From Diphasiastrum complanatum (taxonomy: Eukaryota > Streptophyta > Lycopodiopsida > Lycopodiales > Lycopodiaceae): a stretch of 64,000 nucleotides of DNA. Both the position numbers and the translations under genes were made by a program. The notes under the pieces were generated by a model. It saw nothing but the letters and a program-made list of their open reading frames with translations, was not told where the DNA came from and did no database searches. Below, in pieces: positions 33,346 to 45,300 of this stretch (position 1 is the stretch's first letter; every line of letters begins with the position of its first letter). Location of the stretch: assembly GCA_029204225.1 (NCBI GenBank), contig CM055102.1, forward strand, positions 29,545,632 to 29,609,631, in the 5' to 3' direction.

Positions 33346-36300
33346 CTGAAATCACGGCCAGCATTGTCCAGACTCCGAATTTGTCACGCAATAATGATCA
33401 AAAACATAATACTCAATTTGCTTCTGTTCTCAGGAAGATTCAAATCCCATGAAGAATAAAGCAAGTAGAAGCAGTCTCACAATAGACTATCGGGTTTAAA
33501 AAGAAGGTTCTACAGTTAAAAGTTGGCAAGTAACTGATAAGGTGATCCTAACACTGATATTCAAGAAACATGCTTAAAAAACTCAAGTGGGGGATTACCA
33601 AGACAAAATATAGCTACCCTCCTATATTTTGTGTTGAGCAACAACAATGGTTTGTCATTTTCCCCTCCTCAAAAAAAAAAAAAAGTTTTCAGACTCATAT
33701 ATAAAACCACGTGATAGTTGAACATGCACATTATACTATAATAAAGGGTATTAATTGGACCAAAATGTACCAGTAATCTAACAAATACCTTTTGGACACC
33801 ATATGTCATCAGGTCATGCAAAAACCATTGGGAATTATGGACATATGTCTAAACAGAAACAAATATTATTATTCATTTGATACCTCCAACATTTATCAAT
33901 CACATGGTCACTTATTCAATTCGGCCCACGGTCCCTGTTCATGATATTTTTAGCAGATGAGCTTACATAACTGGGCTAGTGGCCCGCAGGTAGACTACAG
34001 ACCTCTGGGACCCATGTCATGCTGATGTATGCCCTAACATTGTGTTCTCAGCTCACAACAATCTTAATTGGCAGTTACATGATGCTTCACTTGGTTGTCC
34101 ATACTTGTCCTATGTAATGCTATAGTATGTGCATAACTTGCCACCAGAGTACTTTCCAGCATTAGGAGACAGTGGATACTACCATTTCCAGAAGTCACAG
34201 ATCATCTTCAATGGGCACGCCGCACCCGTATTGTTTGGTTCCAGATTGAGGGGGAGAAAAACCTAGCTCTCATTTTCTGCTCTAGTTTTCTTTAAGATGG
34301 TCGGATTTTGCACTTGACACCTCATGCGGTTCCTTTCATCAAGTAGTTGAAGGGGACTGTGAAACATTGTGCAAATTGGCTTTTCAGAAGAAAATGGCAC
34401 AGGAGAATCCACATTAAGGTTGCCAGCCGATTCGAATCGGGCCGATTCGAGCGGTTCAATACATAACCTCCTAACCCATTAGTTTGTGAAGCATCACAAA
34501 AGTACCCCATACTATCCTCGATGCAATGATTTGAACTGGCCAGGCTGGTTTGAATCGGAAAACAGTTCGAACCCCAAAAAAAAAATTTACAACGTTTTTT
34601 TGGATTTTTTGGGGTTTTTTTTCTTTTTCCGGTTCGAAATGGTTCGAATGATTCGAACCATGGTTCGAGGTTTGAACTGCAAGCAATTCGTGCAACCATG
34701 ATTCAAATTTGCTAGCTTCTGAAGACCTCGTCACATTTAGAGTTATTGTGGACTTTTGAGAAGATTTTTATATCCTTGCCTCTCTACAGTGACACGCTCC
34801 TTGTGCACTTTACGATGTCAATCAGAGGCCTAGAAATATTTAAGGGGCAAAATAGGCCATCTGTCATAATGCAATTACAGTCACCAAGGTCCCAAATTTC
34901 TGGATCCTGATTTTTTATTTCTGAATCCTAAATCATGATGGTACAATGCGGCCACTTGCCTCAATGCCCAAAACAAAGTGCTGTAAAATACCAAGGACTC
35001 AATATTATATGATTCATCATATATTCAAAGACAATAAAAAGGTATAATTTAGAACTTAAATTCTACTGGTAATTGAATTATTTGATCAATTATCACATAA
35101 GTTTCAACTGCTTATAAGGCATTACATCTTGCTCACTGTTCAGTAACTACAAACAAGTCAACAGCATTTCACAAATTTGGATATTAACATGAAATGAGCA
35201 ATGAGTTGTGACTGTGAAGTATAGACATAGTTAATTGTTGCTGGTATGGAGTCTAGACATTGGAGTTCATGCATACATTAGCCAGTGTAAGTGTACATAC
35301 ACAATGCACCTCAAATACAGGAGAACCACAGACTTCAAAGGTCTAATAGAATATGATGCCACCATATAGACTCTAAATGATACAATTCCACAAAAGCCTC
35401 CGAGCCCTTGGTGAAAATCCCCACTTTGACCAATCAACCTAAATGCCAACTCAGTGGAGATGCCGAATTAGTCGAAATACCGGACCGAAATGTGCCAATT
35501 GGCATTTTCATGGTACCACTAAAATGGAGCTCTTCCTCGGCCCACAGTCGAAATCTTTTAAGGATTACCCTTATTTTATCTGCATATTCGAACGATTTCA
35601 CTTTGAAAGTGATTATGTACTTTCACACCCGCTTCTTTGTACGCTCAGCTTAACAGTTCTTCTGAGCTACTTCTAAGGACACTCGGCAGATCTATTACTA
35701 ACTAATTAAGCTTGATTAAATTAGCATAGCAACCATATAATCGATCATAGATATTGCAGATGATAAAAGACACATGGTAAAAGAGAGGATGCCCAGATGT
35801 TTTTACAAAAATGCCTAGCACTTTCATGCTCAGCCCGCAGACTATTCTTCTTCTAGGCTTGTACACTGCTAAAGTAGATTCACTTACATTCTTTCTATAC
35901 ATCCATGCATATTTTAATATAGTCTGCATTCATGAGTGGAAGTGTTAGAAACATGGTTGTCACTGACACCTTAGTCTTTCTAACACTATGGTTGTCCTTG
36001 CCACCTTCCGACTCAATCTAATTGTAGGTTCTGTTGTGACAGAAGATCCACCTATGTAAACACAGTTCATTGCTCATTATCAGAGTCTTCCACAACGCGA
36101 TCAAGATATTCGACTTGTGTCGAATTTTCTAATTGTTCACTGTGCATTTTGCTAAACTCCACTAAACTCCACAAGTGCACCTCCTGGAAGAAAGCCACTG
36201 TGCTCAATTGGAAAATCTGATATCACCTAGGGCACAAGCATGCCCTTGGTGATGTCTGGACATGTATGTATGTATGTATATGTATATGTATATATTAGCC

Positions 36301-39300
36301 TAATATTTTCCTCCTCTACTTTCAGTTGAATTCTGCTATACCTCTCACATCATATACTTTCTCTCAGATTGTAGATTCTACCAACTTTGGAAACTTTGCT
36401 TGTAGAATAATTACTAGTGAGGATCAATTTTTGTAAAATCTGCACAGCATGGATACGCCATCAAGCGTGAAGATTCCAAAGTCATTTACTTCAAATTTTT
36501 GAGGCTACAACATCAACACGGTGTCATATTGGATCGTGTGGAAAAATTCAAAGTAAATCTTAAACCATTAGAAGCTGAAAAGGAGGCTCTTAATTGGCGA
36601 GTCTCATCACCAAAGAAAGAATTGTGAAGGAAAATCAGCAGTTGAAGTTAACTATCAATGCCATTAACACATGTTTGGAGAAGGACAGGAAATGAGCAAG
36701 TGGTTTTCTACAAAAGCAAAGACAATTTTGTTTGGTTGAAGAAGCTTTCTTCAAAGGAATATGACATTGATAGGTACTCTATGGATGCTACTTATGTCAT
36801 CAATCATTTTGGGAGAAATTTTGAAGCTGTGTGCGTCACATGGATTCGTGACTGTTGATGGACTTATACGATAGCGTTTTTTTAAGAAACTTACATGTTC
36901 TTCATCAAAAGGTAAAGCTTTGGTTAATTATGTTTCATCATCCTTGAAGTTGGTGAATTTCATCAAAGACATTAAAAATTGTCCTCTTCCATTGGAATCT
37001 GATCATCATGCTTTATTGTTGAAGCTATATATATCACGTACCACCTCTTTTATGAAATCTGAAATTTGGAATCTGATATTCAGATTTGTTACTCATAAAC
37101 AAGTTACAAGAGGCCTACTTATCTAAGTTGAAAGACGCTCTTGCCCATTAACATGGAGGGGATATGGTGTCCACCAGATATGACAACCTTCCCAAGGCAA
37201 TCATAGCGAGTGTTGACAACTCCTATTACATCCAAGGGGTAAAACAAAAGGTGGTCAGTTTCTCAAACGATCCTTGGTTTATCAGCAATACAAAGATCCT
37301 AGAAAGAAGTCTGAGCAGTGCAGGGGTAATGCGGCAGCTTATCATTTTTACAAAATAATGTTGAATGCAAAAAAAATTAGTCTACTCTAGCCAGACATCT
37401 AATCGGATATGTGGAAGGACCCAAACACCTTCTGGAAGATTATTGACAAACCGAGGAAACACATGAATAATATTAAATCCAGACATCTTATTGGATATGT
37501 GGAAGGCCCCAAACACCTTCTGGAAGACTATTGACAAACTGAGGACAAGAATAATATTAAATCAGACATGTGAACAATATCAACTGGGAGGTGTGGTTCA
37601 ACTATGCCAAATATGTGTACAAGGTTGAGAGAAACAATGAAATGCCACAATCATATGATACTAATGGTCAATGGTGCACAGTAGGAATGGAACAACTTGT
37701 AAATGAATGGGCCCATGGAGATGCACAAGAAGAGGATGCTATTTGTCATTTGGGATATTGGTAACATTAATGCTACTTCACGGAAGTGAAGCTTGTGGTG
37801 GCAATAGTTCTTGCTCCAAATGGGCCGAAATTGAACATAAACAAAAGAGGTTCTTGACATCCTACTGGGAGTGAAACAAACTACCTTCTATCCTCTTCTC
37901 TTGGCTGAAACAGATCTACTTCCCTTGGAGGCCGTAGCCATGACTACAACCAATTGTAGATCCTTTGGAGACCATAGCCATGATAAGAACCATTCGCTAT
38001 CTTGAAAAGGTGGAAATTTTACTGGAAGAGAACCTTTTGAAAATACAATACAAATTTGCATGCTTCCTAAAATTGCATGCATCCAACAACTTGAAGTCCG
38101 TTTGGAAACAAGTTCTTATAAACCACCTGGAACGAGCTCTTGAAGAGGAAAATTTAATATTACAAAGACTAGTTCAATCCAACATTCGATGGGTCTATTC
38201 AAAAACACATCTTTGAGGATATATCTGTGAAGAAAAAAGGGCCATTTTTACTGTTTGAATGTATCCAAAAAGCATATGCATGGACTCTGGAGTGTAAAGT
38301 CAACACCAATCGAACAGTTGGGTTGAAGACTGGTGCAAAGATATGCTTTCAACAAACCAGGCTAAAGCAATAGCTGATCAACATAGTGCCCATTGTTTGA
38401 GATTTCAGATAAGTGCTGTTGGATCCATGAGGTCAAAAGTACATCCTCCATCAATACAGATAGTGCTCACAGTGCTCATAGAAGTTGGCTTACTTTTTTT
38501 TTGTATGTACTAGGTTTCCAAGTATTTTATGGTATTTTTTGGAAAAAAAAAAATTAAACATTCTGGACCCAGACGTTCTGGAACATACATTTCGATCCAT
38601 TTTGGTCAGAACGAGTTTGAGTTTGGTCCCATAGATCATGTTGGTCTCCGTGAACATTAATAAAAGTAATGAAATATAATGTCACAACTAGAAGTACACC
38701 AAGTAAAGATTCAAATCTCCCTTGCAGTAACCTTGAATATAGGTTAAAGGAAGCCAACGGTCATTTTCAAGATACCAGCTTCACAACTGTGAAAAGTGTG
38801 GTGTGGATCTTCTATTGTATAAAGACCAAAACAGGAGATACATGGACCTTAGAGGTAGTCCTACAGTAGCACAAGATCCACTCCATCTTTGCATTAAAAA
38901 CACCTGTTTATCAGAATGATAATCAAACTTCTATTCCCCAACACTTTGGCTTAAATATATCATTCGTTATACAACTTTGATTGACATGTTGCCTATTGCA
39001 ATATGAGCACGGTTAGTCAAATGGGCACGCTCACTAGAAAGCAGGAAAAAATGACTCTCCCCATAACCAGAAAGTTGGGTTTGATGCAAGTAAGCCAACG
39101 AAACTGAAATTTGTAGGTCTCTTGCCCATCGCCATTAGCACTGATTGGAATGGGAAGGGAGCCTAAAAATGCTCTAAAATATAATTTTCAGCCTCTCTTC
39201 CCTCTCATCAACATTAATGAGGATGGAAAGAGAGCTAACAAAAACGCTATATTTAATTTCTAGCATGAAGAGTGAAGATGGGTGGCCAGTTTTGAGTTGA

Positions 39301-42300
39301 AAATCAGAAGAAAGTGAAATGACATGCATTTTGATTGCTGCACATCATACAAATTCGTTACACCATGAAGTTGTCTTATATTAATAGATTAAAATGTTTG
39401 ATCCAAATTTGGCATTTACTTTTATCTGACAAAAAAATTACATCCAAAAATACTTTTAAAAATGCTTGTCTAAAGAATAAAGCTGAAATTTGTCCAACAA
39501 TTTTCTATCGTGCAATGTAAGAGAGGATGGATGAATGTAAAATGTGCTGCACACTCTCCTCGGCCGAGTGCTTCAATTCCATGCTATAAGCAATCGGCTC
39601 CTTTAAAATACCGAATAGAGAGGATAATGCAAAGATACGGATAAAGAGTTGGAGAACAATCTTAAACCATTCAATACAATAGCTCCACAGAAATCTGATC
39701 TAATTGAGCAAAGTACAACAAGTTGAGGCTAAAACCTAGTCTATAGTCAATGCAGCTATCAATATTGAGGTTTATTGGCTTGGGGACCCTAGAATCAGCA
39801 ACTTAGGGCTACACATATCCCTGTGCATGTGATATCGACTTGTGCTACATCATATTGTTATTTACAATGGCAGTATTCTCTCTACGTGTGTAATATCGTG
39901 ATGTTTTGCTCATTACTAACAACCTGTCCTTTAATTTCTTCATCATTTTTTTTGTTCTTCAACAGCGTACTAGAATTCAAAGAGATCCTCACAAAGATAT
40001 TCTGGTCTCATTGACCAAGAGAAGATAAACAATCCGATAAAAGTAGGCTGTCAGAAGTTTTGTTCATCTGCAATTGAGACTCGAGAGTAAAAGAAACCCT
40101 ATGTACTTATGCAAGGGCATTTAGTCAAATTGAGGTTCTACTGAAGATTTTTGAAGAGAACTATATAGATTTATATACCGTCTAGGACACTAATAAATCG
40201 CTGTGCCAGAAATTCTATGAGAACCTCTTGAGGGATTCCTTCAGATACAGATCAATACATGCATGGTGCTTGAAAGCTGCTTAGCTAGAAAACGTTTGTT
40301 GCTTATAAAGTAAATGTAGGTCAGAATCCACAAACATGGTTAGATTCACCAAAGTGAGTCACACATGACTCTTGAGTTAAGAGCATAATTCGTACCCATA
40401 CCTCAATCTCTTATCCACGTGTTTATTCTGAGCCAGATCAACAATTTTTTGAATGCCATGAAGCCGATCAAGTTCCTGTTTCACAAAAGCAGGCAGAATC
40501 AAAATAAAGACTTGTGCTAATAATAAGACTCCCATTAATAACAGTACTTTGCCAGTTGAAAAATAAATCTTTCAGTTGCTCTTTCTCCTCAAGATAAGCC
40601 CAATGCATATTGACTTCAACACCTGTAGAATTAAGAAGCTTCCTGAAATGGCATCTGAGCTTAAGTGATTATTGTGAATAGTGAATTTTGCTCCTGTTAG
40701 AATCAAAGAGTTCAAGGACGTCATTATTGTCTTAGTTCATTGTATGAAAATCTATGACATAGTAAAGTCTTATTGTGTTTCTGAAAGCAACCTGGTCTCG
40801 AAACAAATGGCATGTCCAGGATTAACAAGCATATCCTGCCATTTCCGGTAAGAATAATCTCTACACAGCTGGCTTCAAAGTCATGATAAAGATCTAAACT
40901 GGTTCTTGCCAAACCCACTGATTTGTAGAACCATAGTGCAGAAGTGGCAAGCCAGAAATGCTGATCTTGGAATCAAACGCAAGGAGAGGATAAGACTAGG
41001 AGGTCAAAGAATTGTTTAAAGCTGCAGCACAGTTACAAGATCTATTATGAAGCTGTAGGGATGTACGCTACGCATCCATCGCCTAGTCTATGAGGTCAAC
41101 AGATCATAAAAGCTGACATCTGGTAATGGTACAACAGCTTTAACACTAGCAAAGCAAGACACGAACAAAGTTGGCAGACGTGTACTAAGACGGAAAAAAA
41201 TTTCATGAGATGGTTTACATCACTGAGTGGGTAATATTCACCAGACCAAATAGCCAAGATCAGGTATCTGCCAAAAGGCAGTCGAAGTGAATAATTTAGT
41301 CCCTTAACATTCTTGGAATGATCAAGTTAGTTTTCAAGTTACTGGCTGGACAGGTAAAGTTGTTAGGTGTGCTAGCAGGACCAGTAAGTTCCCAGAAGAT
41401 CTAATAGTCAGGTAGATCATCATATTAATTACTAGCAGAGAAAGCATACATGGACAAAGCAGTTAAAATTTGCTTCAAACAGGATCATAGATCATGAAAC
41501 ACAATAACACCCACACAAAAAGCACTCTCCCACACCAAGCTCACATAGCAACTATATTTCTCAAAACCAAAATGCACTGTAAATATAGTTTCTTCTTTCG
41601 CAACCCATGCATGGCCCAAGCTGCCGTCGACCGGACACGTGTCCCGTCGACTTGCCTCGTGGCGAGGCCAATTGGTCCTAATCCACGGATCGGCCCACAA
41701 TACAATAGCACAGTAGTTCTACTTTTATTTCAACTCTTTCCCTAAAAGTAGAATCTACTTTTCATACACTCATATACATAGCATCAAAGTTAACAAACTT
41801 TAAGTACCAAAAGTTTTGATCTAAACTTTTCAAACTTTTCTCTAACGAGTGGCTTAGTGAAGATGTCAGCTAGTTGCTCATTTGTGCTACAATGAACAAC
41901 ATTTATCTCTTTACTCAATAGCCTTTCACATATAAAGTGATAATGAATCTCGAAGTGCTTGGTTTTTGTGTGGAACACCGGATTCTTTGCTAGCTATATG
42001 CCACTCTAACTGTCACTATGTATAGTTGTGGGATTTTCCTGCTTCATGTCGATCTCATTCAAGATTTGTCTCAACCATATAGCTTTATGTGCCACACTAC
42101 ATAATGCCTTATACTCTGCTTTTGTTGTGGAAAAAGCAACCGTACTTTGCTTCTTAGTAGACCACAAAAAGCAACTGCCACAAAGCTAAAATACATACCT
42201 TATGGTCGATCTGCGATCGTCACAATCACCTCCCCAATCTGCATCCACATAGCCACAAACTTTCTTGCCTCCTATACACTAGCCCATAGTCAAAAGCACC

Positions 42301-45300
42301 TTTGACATATGGTAGGATACACTTGGCAGCCTTCCAATGTGCTTCAGTAGGTGCTGCCATAAACTGACTTACAATACCAATAGCATAGCTTATATCTGGT
42401 CTACCTCTAGTCGTGGTAAGGTAAACCAAGATCCCTACTAATTGCTTATACAGCGTACCATCAAATGGTTGTGACTCATCAAGCTTAGAAAGCTTTTTAC
42501 CTGGTTCAGTAGGAGTGTTCATTAGCTTGCAGTCCTGTAGCCTGAACATGTGCAACAACTCTCTGACATACTTGACCTGTGTTAGTCCCACCTCATGTCC
42601 TTTTTTGCCACACCTGCACTCCAAGACAATAATGCATCAAGTTGAGATCTGTCATCTCGAATTGATTCATGAGATCCTTCTTGATCATATCAATCATTCC
42701 TTGATTATTTCCCGTAATAATCAGATCGTCAACATAGAGAGCAACCAAAGCAATCATACCATCAAAGCATAAGACATAAAGATTAGAATCAAAATGTGTT
42801 CTCACCATCCCCTTCAAACGAAAGTAGGCATCAATCCTGCTATATGTTCTGGATGCAATCAGACCCCTAGGCTGAGGTCGCCCCGGTGATTATGGATCCG
42901 TAGAGCCTTTATTTGCCAAATTTGGTGAAGAGACAGTGAGATAAGGCCAACTTAGAAAAATGGCTTTCTTCGCTTTTTCCTGCAAAACTGCTAGGTTCTT
43001 TGATAGTGAACAATTCTCTGACAGAAAGCTCAGAGTCTCTCCATGGCTAGGAACGGCTACCTTCATGTCCTTACGGCATCCAAAACAATGCACGGACGGT
43101 GAAAATATTGTTGATTCTGTGAGAAAACTGCAAACCTCGTCTGGTCTTTTCCACGAAGTAATTGCAAAATTTGCAGTTTGAGCCCATTTTAGACTGTCTA
43201 GTAATCCTGGTGGTAACATGATGGTGGGAGGTACACTGTCTCTGATCTCTATGAGCATGAGAGCGGCCATCATCCTCGTCGTCATCATCATCATAATCCT
43301 CATCCTCAGGTACTAAATCACGCGATCTCCGTCTAGCAAAGAACGAAGTAATCAATGGCTGTGAGGTAAAATGCTGGGGTGTCTCGTATAAATCTCTCCG
43401 TAGTCTAGACATCTCGTGTACCATCAGAGCGACACACCGTGGGTCCTCATAAGCTATGAGAGAGCGTAGAGTGTTAGGCATCTCTCGGAACAGGCAATGA
43501 TATCGCCCTCTGATATCATAATATACTGGGCACCTAAATATAAAGTGCTCCTCAGACTCCACCTCACCTAGAGAGCAGAACTGGCAAATCCGCTCCTCTA
43601 TGGGAATACCGTGGAACCTCCCAATCTCAATAGCTAGCTGATGAGAGGACACCCTGAGCTGCCCCAATGTGAATCTGAGGCAATGTGACAGTTCTGAGTC
43701 CAAGTAGCGCGGCATGACCGGGGTCCCTGATGCATCTAGCTCCAAGAAATGAGTCCGGCAGAAAGCTGGCTTAACCCCTAACTGGTTACGCCAAGTCCGC
43801 TCTAGATATGCGCGATAAAGGAAGCATCTATCTCTGGTAACGCCTGTATCCTCTGTATATAGGTGATAAGCTGAAGAACTGCCTCAATCTGTATAGGTGG
43901 AACTGCAAACTCGGCCAGGAGAATCTCATGTGGGACAGAAGGCTTCGCCCGAATCAACCGAGCTAGCATGGTGGTCTGTAATCGTGAGAGATTGGCCCAG
44001 TGTGAAGAAGGGAGACCTACACACCATGTCTCTGCCACATATAAAGTCGTGGGGGTAACAATGGTATCGAAGAGGAGACACTTACTGCGAGCATCCTGGA
44101 TGGACTTTCGGAAGCAAAATCGCTCTAGCTGAACAAGGGAGGCATGTCCTTTCCCTAGTCGAGTGGTAGCGGCTTGTCTCATGCTAAAAGTAGGACCTGA
44201 GAAAAGGACCCCCAAGTATGTGTAGGAAGGGACCACCTCTAGAATCTGCCCACCCAGAGTAAGCTCCTGTCGCTGCATGAATGCCCTCGAAGTGTTGAAG
44301 ACCATATCCTTGGTCTTCCCAATGTTCACCCCTAGGCCCCATCTGGTGCAGAACTCATGCAAGCAATCCAACTTTCGCTGTAGACCCTCTCTGGTGGTGT
44401 GAGCAACACCAAATCATCAGCATAAAGGAGGATAGCAATCAAGATGTCACCAAGCCTGCAGCTAGTACCACCACCCTGTGTAATGACTCTCTCCAACTCA
44501 TCAATATACAAGCCAAAGAGGACTGGTGAGCGGGAACAACCCTGCTTCACCCCAATAGTGCTCCAGATGTGCTCAGATATGCCACTGCTATGCCGGAAAC
44601 AACCAAGGACACGCTCATAAAGTGCCATCACAGCAAGAACAATGTCGGTGGAGAAGCCGAGGTCTCGGAGTCTCTGGATGAGCAGTGAGCGAGGAACGTA
44701 ATCAAAGGCTTTCCTGAAGTCCACAAAACAACAGTAAACCCTCTCTCTCTTGTGCTTAGCCTCCTCAATCAAGGCTCGCAATGTGAAGATGTGATCTACT
44801 GTAGAATAATGTGCTCGGAAACCAGCCTGACCCATGGCATGTAGTCTCCTAGTCTCCGCCTCTGAGCTCACAACAGACTGCAGTATAGTACCATATAATT
44901 TTGCCAGGACATGCCCAATCATGATGGTGCGGTAGTTACTCGGAATCATGGGGTCACCATTCTTATGGATGGGGTGGATAATGTTAGTGCACCAGGAGGA
45001 CGGAAAACCAGAGACAACTGCAGAGTTAAGAAGGGTGGCTATAGTGGGGGCGAGTAAGTCGGAGGCATGGGAAAGGAGTTCAGATTCAAGGTCTTCGATA
45101 TCTCTGGCCTTGTGGGACTTCATCTTCTTAATGGCTGCAAGTACCATGTCAGATGTGAAAAAGGAGAACTCAGGTGGCCGTGGAGATATGGCGATAGGTG
45201 AGTCGGTAGGAACCGTGTACAGGCTAGTAGCATAATCAGTCCATATGCGGAGGTCTTCCAGGAGAGGTGGTGGAGAGCGAGGAATGAACTCGCGCCAGAA

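Larger units (their letters stand above)
33346..40401 (-). other. intron 4 of the Cdc14/SIN-like gene (7.1 kb)
   Basis: Starts GTATGG and ends TTTCAG in minus-strand sense. It holds a self-complementary GAATCG/TTCGAA repeat at 34.4 kb, a decayed region with short open frames at 36.4-38.3 kb and a tandem duplication at 37.4-37.6 kb. The remainder is AT-rich without recognised features. Confidence 0.8.

Noticed and set aside
34322-34734. Frames of 71-125 codons around the TTCGAA repeat
   Set aside because: Explained by the self-complementary repeat and A/T homopolymers; both strands are equally open.
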